From a candidate division WWE3 bacterium RIFCSPHIGHO2_01_FULL_40_23 (GTDB taxonomy: Bacteria; Patescibacteria; WWE3; UBA101185; 2-01-FULL-41-18): a stretch of DNA of 64,000 bases. The notes beneath the pieces were generated by a model. It was not told the origin of the DNA. It saw nothing but the letters and a program-made list of their open reading frames with translations, and ran no database searches. Of the stretch, positions 1 to 7,066 are shown in pieces; within the stretch, counting starts at the first letter, position 1; the number at the start of each line of letters is the position of its first letter. The stretch spans positions 1 through 64,000 of the forward strand of contig MEUZ01000003.1 of the NCBI GenBank assembly GCA_001772615.1, read 5' to 3'. Both the position numbers and the translations under genes were made by a program.

Positions 1-103
1 TAAACGGTAAAAGCTCACTTGAGAAATCTAAAAAACCAAATGTTGATTTACCAACCTTATACTCGTTGGTAGGTGACCAAATTTGAACGGTAGCACGGGA
101 TTT
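1..103 (-). other. Open reading frame fragment without a start codon
   Basis: Read on the minus strand, this edge stays open from beside the tRNA-His gene out through position 1 and gives a plausible protein-like sequence (for example VQIWSPTNEYKVGKSTFGF). No ATG, GTG or TTG lies in frame between the tRNA and the window edge. It could be the remnant of a gene cut by the tRNA region, or chance. No family is recognised. Confidence 0.25.
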
Positions 104-180
104 TGGGGTGGCTGACGGGAATTGAACCCGCAACTTCTTCCTCCACAGGGAAGCGCTCTAACCGTTGAGCTACAGCCACC
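104..180 (-). tRNA. tRNA-His (GTG)
   Basis: The minus strand folds into a full cloverleaf. The anticodon loop is CTGTGGA, giving anticodon GTG. The acceptor has eight base pairs, with an encoded extra G(-1) opposite C73, the identity element of histidine tRNA. The 3' CCA is encoded at 104-106. The T arm carries TTCAATT. Confidence 0.95.
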
Positions 181-193
181 GTAACTTCTTATA

Positions 194-199
194 ATTATA
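194..199 (-). promoter_or_regulatory. -10 box for tRNA-His
   Basis: A perfect TATAAT on the minus strand lies 13 bases upstream of the first tRNA-His base. I see no good -35 hexamer at 16-18 bases, so only the -10 element is supported. Confidence 0.4.
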
Positions 200-244
200 C
201 AATTATCTGAAAAGTTCGTCCGAAGATTGTGTAACTAGCTGTTT

Positions 245-1645
245 TTACAGAATATCCCAGTTTCTAAAATCCACAAATCTATCATGAATATAGTAAATGT
301 TAGCACCTTCCGTGGTCTTAACCTTTTCGGAAATGTAATATTTCATGAAAGGGTGGTAAAGATATATAGAAGGCACATTTTCATTTATAACTTCTTGGAA
401 AATATTATAATGTTTCATCCTTTCTTCCTCTGAAAGTGCCTTTCTGCCCTCCTCAAGAGACCTGTCTAGCCTGATATTCTCAAATCCGGAAATGTTAAGG
501 CCCGGATAATTAACTCTTGTAGAATGCCATAGAACATACCTATCAGGATCCCTTGACACCTCCTGTCCATACAAAAGTATTTCAAAATCTCTTTTTTCTA
601 AAACTTCTGATTCTATTACATCTGACTTAACAGGTTTTAATGTTAAATTTACGCCTAGCTTTTTCCACGCCTCTTTTAAGTCCTCCCCGCATTCAATGTG
701 CTCCTTGGTGTCAGGAAGAGTTAGGGTTAAGTCAAGATTTAAATTATCACTGATGTTTGGGTCATAAGTTTGCTTTTTAATGTCGTCTTTAGTGAAAATG
801 CTCTCACTTATCGGACCACTAACTCTCACCCCCCGTTTTTCGGCCAGGTATTCAATCGGCGTTCCTGCGAGAAGTTTCTTCCTAATATCCAGGTTATTTA
901 ACTTACTGTTTCGCAAATTAAAAATTAAAGAATAATAGATCCCGCCTTGAAAATAGGTTTTTTTAGTAAAACTTGGCCACGATAACTCTTCAGGAGATAT
1001 AAATCCAGTTACCTCACCAAGTTTACCTGCAGTAAAGAGCTGATTATAGTTTTCATAGTACCTGAAGGTTATATTATTAATATTGTAACTACCATTTAAC
1101 TTCTGGAGTATAACCTCCCTTATAACTGGACCGTCTTTTTTCAGTCTTAAAACCTTATAGGGACCGGACGAGATAGGTTGAACCTTTGAGTTAACATTTA
1201 CCTGCGGTGACACACCCATAGTTAAAAGACTCAAAAACGGTGAAAATTTATTAGGCAATGTATACCTTATGGTGTACTTGTCTATCTTGTCAGTTGCCAC
1301 TTCTTTCAACTGTTCACTTGTGAAAGCTGAAAACAAAAGGTCATCAGCCGTAATTTCCGCACTGTTTGACCACTTCTGCCCTTTTTTTAAATAAACCGTG
1401 TAAGAAAGTCCGTCATCGGAGATATCATAAGAATCTGCCAAATCTTCAACAAGCTTTCCCTCCTTGTTATAGGTATAAAGACCCCTAAAAAGCAGCTTGG
1501 ATACTGTTTTGTCGTTTTCGGTCACAGCTTCATTTGGGAGAAAAGAAGAAGGCTGACCGATCAGACCTTCAGTATATGTTTTTTGGGGAACCAAAGTCAG
1601 CACTATGGATGTAATAAACATTAGGATATTTCTTAGGATATTCAT
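245..1645 (-). CDS. ABC transporter substrate-binding protein, family 5 (peptide/nickel type)
   Basis: This 466-residue protein looks like the extracytoplasmic binding component of a peptide-type ABC importer (SBP_bac_5, the OppA/DppA family). It starts with a hydrophobic N-terminal segment that fits a signal peptide (ILMFITSIVLTLVP). The family pattern follows: a 'LLFRGLYTYNKEGKLVEDLA' block near residue 55, then 'YTVYLKKGQKWSNSAEITAD'. The length is slightly below the usual 500-550. No permease or ATPase gene is adjacent, so the binding protein is an orphan here and may use a transporter encoded elsewhere. The gene sits between two tRNA genes. The ligand cannot be read from the sequence. 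The family call is firm; peptide uptake is inferred. Confidence 0.8.
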   Translation of the reverse strand: MNILRNILMFITSIVLTLVPQKTYTEGLIGQPSSFLPNEAVTENDKTVSKLLFRGLYTYNKEGKLVEDLADSYDISDDGLSYTVYLKKGQKWSNSAEITADDLLFSAFTSEQLKEVATDKIDKYTIRYTLPNKFSPFLSLLTMGVSPQVNVNSKVQPISSGPYKVLRLKKDGPVIREVILQKLNGSYNINNITFRYYENYNQLFTAGKLGEVTGFISPEELSWPSFTKKTYFQGGIYYSLIFNLRNSKLNNLDIRKKLLAGTPIEYLAEKRGVRVSGPISESIFTKDDIKKQTYDPNISDNLNLDLTLTLPDTKEHIECGEDLKEAWKKLGVNLTLKPVKSDVIESEVLEKRDFEILLYGQEVSRDPDRYVLWHSTRVNYPGLNISGFENIRLDRSLEEGRKALSEEERMKHYNIFQEVINENVPSIYLYHPFMKYYISEKVKTTEGANIYYIHDRFVDFRNWDIL

Positions 1646-1676
1646 ACGGTCTAGCTGTAAATTATAGCAGATAAGC

Positions 1677-1705
1677 TTGTTTGGATCCTTTTTAGTTGAT
1701 AGAAT
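1677..1705 (+). promoter_or_regulatory. Promoter of tRNA-Glu
   Basis: TTGTTT (1677-1682), a 17-base spacer and TAGAAT (1700-1705, five of six to consensus). The tRNA begins 24 bases after the -10 box. Confidence 0.6.
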
Positions 1706-1728
1706 TTATAGGGTTCTTTCAACGATTT

Positions 1729-1805
1729 GGCCCTGTCGTCTAGCGGTTCAGGACGCCACCTTTTCAGGGTGGATATCGGGGGTTCGAATCCCCCCAGGGT
1801 CACCA
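1729..1805 (+). tRNA. tRNA-Glu (TTC)
   Basis: Cloverleaf with anticodon stem CCACC/GGTGG, loop TTTTCAG and anticodon TTC. The acceptor is GGCCCTG/CAGGGTC with one G-U pair; the discriminator is A and the CCA is encoded at 1803-1805. The last ~24 bases before the end are repeated almost exactly at 5692-5716, which makes this gene a likely integration target. Confidence 0.95.
1780..1803 (+). repeat. Left direct repeat (attL-like), tRNA-Glu 3' end
   Basis: The T-arm and acceptor 3' strand of tRNA-Glu (GGTTCGAATCCCCCCAGGGT core) recurs at 5692-5716 with one extra C. The intact tRNA is at this end, as expected when an element inserts at a tRNA 3' end and restores the gene. Confidence 0.6.
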
Positions 1806-1840
1806 ATCAAACTATTTGAAAATTATGATAGATTGGAATC

Positions 1841-2026
1841 ATGAAACTGACACTTCCTGGCCTTATCAAAATCTTCTTAGCTTCGATATTTTTATATTTA
1901 GTCTCGTGGGCGGTAAGCTCTGGGTTTGACGATATTATTTACTTTTGTGTTTTAGTTGCATATTACTTTGTTCTTATATACTTTTTTGTAAATATTATAA
2001 AATTCGCTCTAAAACGTTTAAGATAA
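1841..2026 (+). CDS. Small two-helix membrane protein, function unknown
   Basis: A 61-residue product with two hydrophobic stretches (about residues 8-27 and 32-52) and a basic C terminus (KFALKRLR), which fits a small inner-membrane protein. It begins 35 bases after tRNA-Glu, just inside the putative island. The Shine-Dalgarno sequence is weak. I do not recognise a family. The AT-rich hydrophobic composition could also give a chance reading frame. Confidence 0.4.
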   Translation: MKLTLPGLIKIFLASIFLYLVSWAVSSGFDDIIYFCVLVAYYFVLIYFFVNIIKFALKRLR

Positions 2027-2094
2027 AAAACTTTTTAAATTTTATTCACGTGGTTTAGGCCAGTCTTTATGAAAACCCATTAGGTGTTCGAAAA

Positions 2095-2200
2095 ACGGGA
2101 AAGTGGGCTAACCTTGCGGGGCGAGTATCTCCCGCGGCACAGAGTGGCGGGTCGTTTACTCTGAACCGAAGGTTACGAAGACCCCGTCCCTTCGCACATC
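2095..2200. other. GC-rich block with three successive hairpins (candidate structured RNA)
   Basis: Three perfect stems follow one another: GCGGG/CCCGC (2116-2120 with 2131-2135), CAGAGT/ACTCTG (2140-2145 with 2158-2163) and CGAAG/CTTCG (2176-2180 with 2190-2194). The block is much richer in GC than its flanks. The rest of 2027-2403 holds no convincing gene. A 60-codon minus-strand reading frame here ends in RRDGVFVTFGSE, a tail I associate, unverified, with over-called hypothetical proteins in CPR genomes. The strand and function are unknown. Confidence 0.35.
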
Positions 2201-2403
2201 TAGAAACAAGCTCGCACTCCGAACAAAGGTTCTCCCAGTAAAAAACTCTCCTCTATTATGTGTAAAATAGATCATCCAATTGGATGAAGAAAGGATATTA
2301 GCCCTCCCGGAGAGTTTGCTGTGTTTAACCCTAGACAACGAGATTTAATCACCAATTTAGATTCAGATTCTCATCTCCTTTCTAGAAAAATTCAGAAGGT
2401 TGA

Positions 2404-5106
2404 CTACTTCACGATTAACGGGAGGTAGACATTGTGAGTCGTGGACGAATACTGATTGTCCAGTAAAACGGTGTCAACTGTGCCGTTCCCGTGATCTATC
2501 AGAAGCGTCATTGCTCCGCTCCCGTTCCAAGTTCCGTAATCCAGACGATGAACATCGCCAGTTATGGGTATTCCCGCATGGTAGAACACATGTTCCCCTG
2601 ATTGATCCACACGGGTCAGTTTCGCAGAATAGGTTGCGTACGAAGTGCTTTGTGCGAAAACTAACTGGTGATTTGCTGTATCATCCCTCATCGCCAGACC
2701 CTGGCCTGAATCGAAAGTAGCACCCACTACAAACCCGTAACTTGCATTCGGGTCAGCGTCACTTGCCAGTATCAGTTTTGCCTGACCTGATTGGTTTGGT
2801 GTATAGAATATCTCCAAACCATCATCGGTTGCAATCGCCAACGAGTTCAAAGAGGATGGCGTAAGAGTTGTGTCTATTCCCGCAGTGAACAGGGGACCGA
2901 ACTCGCGAAGTAATACAGGCTCTGCCTGTGTGAGAGTGGAACCATCCAGTTGGATATTGTAGACGTGGTTCCACCCGATCGGCAGGTAGTACGTTGGCTC
3001 TTCCGGAACCAATCCGCTTCCAAATACCGGTATTGCAAATGCTCCAGCTATTTGGTTAACAAACTGGACACCAACATAGCCAATACTACCACCACTTGAG
3101 ATATCATCGATCAACAAATGGCCGCGACCCCTGAGAAACACCTGACCAGTGGGAGTTATACCTGCCGCGGGCTGACACCAGGGACATTTTCCTATCTGGA
3201 CTGCTTGATACTTTGAGATTTTCACAACAGACATAGTATGTTCTATCTGAAGTGGATTGCCATCTCCAGTCCATTTCCCAAACGTGCCGGTATATTCCCA
3301 GGTATCGGTACTGGTTGTATCAACCATGACATAGTGACTGGAATCTCCATGACGATTTGGATCATAGACCCAAATTAGCCATTTCCCACCTCCCTGATCA
3401 GTCAGTCGATATGGCACTAGTGTATGCCCGGCTGTTAGATCTGAAGGGGTGATGTGCAACACGTATGGATCCGGATCCGGAGATGCGGCTAAAAGCGACA
3501 CTTTCAGTTTGTTAATCACATCTTCAGGAGTTTGCGATTTCGCAGCAGCAATTGCCTCATACGCAACTGAAGTGGACTGTAGTAATTGGTAATTGGTGAT
3601 CAACATTTTGGCGTCATTCCAACTGAGAGCATACGTATTGTAATCTCCAGGTTGTTCGAAGTACCTTAGGCTCATCACTGCCATACCATCACAGTATCCG
3701 TCAGGGAATGAATATAGTTCGGGGAATGGGATTGCCATAGACTTCCACTCCTCAGCTGTCTTCTTGTTAGTGCATTTGCTTGGGCCCAGCAAAGGAATAC
3801 ATACAACCTCATCTCCAAATAGTGAACGTGATTCTTCGGAGGTGTAGAAGTATGGAGGAAGAAGTAACAGCGCATTGTTAAAGCCATACCCATTCGGATT
3901 CGGTCTAAACCCGAGGTCGAAATCCCAGCCGCCAGAGTCGTTGTCCACGATCGTGAGCGTGGCATTCGAAGGGTTGCCCAACGTCGCATTGACGGGATTA
4001 CTCAACGACAGATTGACTGTCTCGCTCCCCTCCACCTGAGTATCGTTAAAGATTGATACTCCGAAGGTGCGGCTCGTCTGGCCGGCAGCGAAGCTCAACG
4101 TTCCACCCGTACTCCCGTAATCACTTCCGGCTGTTGCCGTCCCGTTGCTGGTGGTGTAACCAACTGCGACCGTTTGCCCGGATGAACCGCTCAGGTTTAC
4201 TGTAATGATCGCCGTTCCCTGATCTTCCCCTATGCTGTAGGTCGACGAGCTGAAGGAAATCAATACATCTACCCTTCTGATGTAGATGTACTCTCCGGTA
4301 CGGTTCCCATAGACGTCATACGCATATGCGATGATATAGTTCAATCCAATATTTAACGCGCAGACGTCTACGCTCGCCTGATACGGTACGGAAGTATCGG
4401 TAGAGAGGTTTACCCAAATGTTATTTACAGCATCCCATCGCCGGAAGTCCACTCTCGTAATGCCAGTATCATCGGTCGCAGATACTTCAAGTGCAACAGT
4501 CGATGGACAAGAAGCATTAAAGGTCTGAGAGTTTCCAACGGGCTTAATCCAACTTACAGTTGGCGGATTGGCCTCGCCGGGTGAGACAATTTGCATTGTC
4601 ACAGATCCAGCATTGTCATCCATGCAATATTGCGAATCGTTGATTCGCAGAAATAGCGGTCCCGAAACTGCAGCAACGAATGTTCCTCCCATACCTACCG
4701 GAAACGCAAGGCTCCCATCGACTCCTCCAAAAAGGAGAGCATATGGGTAAGAAGGATACTCTTTGCAATCCTGGGGAATTGTCTGGTCAACTTGCGGTGA
4801 ATATCCCGCTGGACCGACGTATGGAAACGGTGTTATATAATCCACCGTCCATGTCCCCGACACATAACTGATTTCATATGTGTCCCCTGCTTGCAGTGTT
4901 ACTCCTGTGTTTTGCCACTCTTGAGTTGAACTTACTGTGAACGTTGTCGTTGCCATCGCTGAAATTTTGTCTTCGGTTTCCGTTGGCACAACAGTCGGTG
5001 TTGGAGTCGTACTATATGCAGTTGTCGGAAGAGCTGCGAACATTATTGACACTATGGTCAGTAATGCTGCAACTTTGTAGATGAGCTTTGAGCGCTTCGT
5101 GTACAT
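2404..5106 (-). CDS. Large secreted protein: LecA-like lectin, Ig-like, Calx-beta and papain-like domains
   Basis: This 900-residue product has several parts. A signal peptide ends near residue 32. A Thr/Pro linker is followed by a PA-IL (LecA)-like domain (about 55-175; 'EWQNTGVTLQAGDTYEIS', then 'RINDSQYCMDDNAGS', matching the calcium/galactose-binding loop). Next are an Ig-like domain (about 185-280) and a Calx-beta domain (about 283-392, ending 'LTIVDND'). A segment then carries Cys (GYCDGMAVMSL), His (GHTLVPYRL) and Asp-Asn (VYDPN) in the order of a papain-like peptidase. The last 300 residues are beta-rich and end in VYLPLIVK. I chose ATG 5106 over an in-frame GTG at 5205 because AAAGAGG precedes it and the signal peptide then starts the protein. 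The LecA fold, the GC content and the YLPL-type tail, which I associate with secreted Chloroflexota proteins, suggest transfer. The peptidase role is inferred. Confidence 0.75.
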   Translation of the reverse strand: MYTKRSKLIYKVAALLTIVSIMFAALPTTAYSTTPTPTVVPTETEDKISAMATTTFTVSSTQEWQNTGVTLQAGDTYEISYVSGTWTVDYITPFPYVGPAGYSPQVDQTIPQDCKEYPSYPYALLFGGVDGSLAFPVGMGGTFVAAVSGPLFLRINDSQYCMDDNAGSVTMQIVSPGEANPPTVSWIKPVGNSQTFNASCPSTVALEVSATDDTGITRVDFRRWDAVNNIWVNLSTDTSVPYQASVDVCALNIGLNYIIAYAYDVYGNRTGEYIYIRRVDVLISFSSSTYSIGEDQGTAIITVNLSGSSGQTVAVGYTTSNGTATAGSDYGSTGGTLSFAAGQTSRTFGVSIFNDTQVEGSETVNLSLSNPVNATLGNPSNATLTIVDNDSGGWDFDLGFRPNPNGYGFNNALLLLPPYFYTSEESRSLFGDEVVCIPLLGPSKCTNKKTAEEWKSMAIPFPELYSFPDGYCDGMAVMSLRYFEQPGDYNTYALSWNDAKMLITNYQLLQSTSVAYEAIAAAKSQTPEDVINKLKVSLLAASPDPDPYVLHITPSDLTAGHTLVPYRLTDQGGGKWLIWVYDPNRHGDSSHYVMVDTTSTDTWEYTGTFGKWTGDGNPLQIEHTMSVVKISKYQAVQIGKCPWCQPAAGITPTGQVFLRGRGHLLIDDISSGGSIGYVGVQFVNQIAGAFAIPVFGSGLVPEEPTYYLPIGWNHVYNIQLDGSTLTQAEPVLLREFGPLFTAGIDTTLTPSSLNSLAIATDDGLEIFYTPNQSGQAKLILASDADPNASYGFVVGATFDSGQGLAMRDDTANHQLVFAQSTSYATYSAKLTRVDQSGEHVFYHAGIPITGDVHRLDYGTWNGSGAMTLLIDHGNGTVDTVLLDNQYSSTTHNVYLPLIVK

Positions 5107-5628
5107 TTTGGCCTCTTTTTGTTTTCGTACGTAGTTGTGGATTTGTCTCTCTTTCTTGGGAAACTTCTTTATTTTTGTTTCCTTCGAATATGGGGTTGAG
5201 ATCACTCCCTTTTTGGTTTTCTCTCTTTTCTAAGAGTAGCAGCTCCTTTTGAAAAGATTATTTCTGAATCTGATTGTAAAAGAGCAACAAAATCCTTGTT
5301 TTTGCACCCTCCAATCGGAAGCCAATTCCCGAAGGAAAAGTACGCAATACTACCAAAGAATCTGTTTCATTACCCATTCCCACCTCATTCCTGTATAGTA
5401 ATTTTCACAGTGAGTTAGCAACAGACAAAATAAATAAAATAGCCCAGATTTGTTCTAGCTTTTTAATTACTAAGGAGCATTATACTAGACTAAGAATTAT
5501 TGATAAAATATGATTAAACAATATTATATTTAGGCACCGTAAAACGATTAATCTTGGTCATGATCTTCATCATCCTCGGTCTATCGGTAGCAAGTTTCCA
5601 CCGGCGCAGTCTCAAACCCCGTACATTT
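5107..5628. other. Intergenic region upstream of the large secreted protein
   Basis: About 520 bases with no gene that I can support. On the plus strand, TTGATA (5500-5505), a 16-base spacer and TATTAT (5522-5527) form a promoter-like signal pointing at the tRNA-like remnants. The minus-strand part next to the large gene should hold its promoter, but I see no clear pair of hexamers. Confidence 0.4.
5500..5527 (+). promoter_or_regulatory. Promoter-like signal upstream of tRNA-like remnants
   Basis: TTGATA-N16-TATTAT, each hexamer five of six to consensus. The first tRNA-like base is about 100 bases downstream. Confidence 0.4.
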
Positions 5629-5716
5629 GGCGCGGTGGCGGAATCAGTAGACGCGCAGGTCCCAAAAACCTGCGGAGTTTAACCTTCATGTGGGTTCGAA
5701 TCCCCCCCAGGGTCAC
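5629..5716 (+). pseudogene. Chimeric tRNA-Leu (CAA)-like remnant
   Basis: The 5' part has the class II leucine pattern: TGGCGGAATCAGTAGACGC D arm, anticodon stem CAGGT/ACCTG, a long variable arm and T arm GTGGGTTCGAA. The anticodon loop is CCCAAAA, giving CAA, but the universal T33 is C. The 3' strand of the T arm and acceptor does not pair with the 5' side; it instead matches the 3' end of tRNA-Glu. The gene is therefore probably non-functional and records a recombination junction. Confidence 0.6.
5692..5716 (+). repeat. Right direct repeat (attR-like)
   Basis: A copy of the tRNA-Glu 3' end (1780-1803) with seven instead of six C residues after GGGTTCGAAT, followed by CAGGGTCAC. It replaces the expected 3' end of the tRNA-Leu-like remnant. 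Confidence 0.6.
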
Positions 5717-5815
5717 ACGAGCTCAACGGTAGATCCAGCACAGCCGGGTTTTTAAGCTGTTGGTTCAGGGTTTTTACCCCGAGTTTTCGAAGGGCGAATC
5801 CCTGCCGACTCACCA
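5710..5815 (+). pseudogene. tRNA-Lys-like remnant with internal insertions
   Basis: It keeps GCTCAACGGTAG (D arm), TTTTTAAGC around a TTT anticodon, GTTGGTTCAGGG, and a 3' end CCGACTC-A-CCA. Extra bases interrupt both the D/anticodon region (about 5733-5746) and the T arm (about 5771-5790). The 5' acceptor GGGTCAC pairs with only five of seven 3' bases and overlaps the repeated tRNA-Glu end. An intact tRNA-Lys (TTT) lies at 7590. Confidence 0.5.
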
Positions 5816-5824
5816 TATTTAAAT

Positions 5825-6509
5825 ATGAAGAAAAAATAATTTTTATTATCACCGCTTCCGCATTGTTATGTATAACTACAACTATTTATTTGACCAGACT
5901 CAATCAAAGTAAAAATCCAATTGTAGGCACTTATAATAGTGATAAATACGGCTATTTTTTTAGGTACCAAACAATTTTTTTATTAATAAATCCGATTGCG
6001 ATAGCAATAATGACGGAGTATGTTTAGAAAAATTTCTCATAACCCCTAAATCATATTCTGAGGCGGATATAAAATATTTGGGCGTCGGAACAATTACCTT
6101 AGTTAAGAGTATCAAAGATATCCAGTTTGGTGGTCAAATTTCCAGATCATTTTATGATACGAAAATTGGCAAGTGGATGCATGAAACATCCACAGATTAT
6201 GGTCCCCTAACAAAGGATATGATTCAGATAAGCATGAGCAACAATATCATCAGCCATACAAGCGGTAGAGGAAGTCATGGCGAAACATCTATAGATATTA
6301 TTACCAACAGAGACAGGGATTTCGTTCTTATACTCTCAAAACCTTACGTCAAAAGGATTCGACGCAATATGTTGAGTGACATTCATGAAAAGCAGATTTG
6401 CCTAAATTATTTACGCCGAATAAAAGCGGATGTTGAGGGTTGGACACCCGTCAAGCTTTATTCTGATCTATTTAAAGAAACCGACAAAATACTGGAAAGT
6501 TTCCAGTGA
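5825..6509 (+). pseudogene. Frameshifted membrane-anchored protein of the 'ILSTFKF'-tail type
   Basis: The only long uninterrupted piece (TTG 6078 to TGA 6509, 143 residues) is the C-terminal half of a longer protein. Upstream, other frames give ATGAAGAAAAAA at 5825, a hydrophobic anchor (IIFIITASALLCITTTIYL), then NSDKYGYFF, and after a frame change NNFFINKSDCDSNNDGVC leading into the 143-residue part. The breaks fall at runs of A (~5830) and T (~5955). The end, ETDKILESFQ, resembles the tail of many small CPR lipoprotein-like proteins (typically ...ILSTFKF). Either the gene is decaying or the two homopolymers are misread. The function is unknown. Confidence 0.5.
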
Positions 6510-6584
6510 GAATCAGAAAAGTTAAGTTTTCCTATCGAATCTAGTACCATATCCCCAACTCCAAATGTAGCTGCAAAGGGGATA

Positions 6585-6926
6585 ATGGTAACACTGATCT
6601 CTCAGTACACGAATAAAAATCAGGGCACAGCTAAGCTGACAGACATTGGTAACGGAAAAACCAAAGTTGTGATTCAGCTTGATATTATGGCGGGACAGCC
6701 ACCTGCAAATATATATTCCGGGTCTTGTGTGAAAATAGGGGCGGTAAAATATACGCTTATGGAAGTAAGAAATGGACTAAAAACCAATTCTGCTCCCGGA
6801 AAATCTAAAACAATACTAAATACTTCACTTCAAGAGCTCCATTCTATGCTTCCGCTAGCTATTGGTGTTCGTAATCTACCATTATCTGCGACGCCATCTT
6901 TAGAATACTGTGGTAATTTAAAATGA
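6585..6926 (+). CDS. Degenerate 'PAHIH' lipoprotein-type domain
   Basis: The 113-residue product follows the layout of a family of small secreted lipoproteins: GTAKLTDIGNGKTKVVIQL, then a 'QPAHIH-GSC' loop, 'GAVKYTLMEVRNG' and an 'AINVHKS...CGNL' end. The expected histidines are lost here (QPPANIYSGSC and AIGVRN). It is in the same frame as the preceding 143-residue frame, with a single TGA (6507-6509) between them and a Ser/Thr/Pro linker (SSTISPTPNV) after it. The two may once have been one protein. ATG 6585 has no strong ribosome-binding site, so this piece may be untranslated. Confidence 0.45.
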   Translation: MVTLISQYTNKNQGTAKLTDIGNGKTKVVIQLDIMAGQPPANIYSGSCVKIGAVKYTLMEVRNGLKTNSAPGKSKTILNTSLQELHSMLPLAIGVRNLPLSATPSLEYCGNLK

Positions 6927-7008
6927 CTTCATAATAAAAAAGCTTTATAAATGAAATACGTTCGAATTTGTTCAAAAACGTTCACCATATTACTAACATT
7001 GAATAAGT

Positions 7009-7036
7009 TTGACAACAAACATTTTCATATTACAAT
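7009..7036 (+). promoter_or_regulatory. Promoter of the 143-residue membrane protein gene
   Basis: A consensus TTGACA (7009-7014), a 16-base spacer and TACAAT (7031-7036). The coding start follows 30 bases later behind AAAGGAG. Confidence 0.7.
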
Positions 7037-7066
7037 GCAGTTAATCAAGGGCAAAGGAGAATAGAG

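Larger units (their letters stand above)
1804..5716. mobile_element. Putative genomic island at the tRNA-Glu 3' end
   Basis: The ~3.9 kb between the two copies of the tRNA-Glu 3' end is compositionally foreign. A sampled line of its main gene (4021-4080) is 55% GC, against about 30-40% in neighbouring genes. It carries a GC-rich hairpin-forming block, one very large secreted-protein gene and a chimeric tRNA-Leu-like remnant at the distal junction. No integrase is visible, so it would be a decayed or passively mobilised island. The alternative is a local tRNA-array rearrangement that carried foreign DNA along. Confidence 0.5.

Noticed and set aside
2156..2338. 60-residue minus-strand frame ending RRDGVFVTFGSE as a gene
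   Set aside because: It runs through the GC-rich hairpin block and has no ribosome-binding site or fold; more likely an over-call of a non-coding element.
2400..5000. Plus-strand frames of 60-106 codons and a 104-codon minus frame at 3675-3989
   Set aside because: They lie inside the large secreted-protein gene in other frames and have no family-like sequence.
5825..6926. UGA recoding as glycine (as in Gracilibacteria and Absconditabacteria), suggested by the in-frame TGA at 6507
   Set aside because: Conserved genes such as ftsW and mraY end properly in TGA within overlaps, so UGA is a stop codon here.
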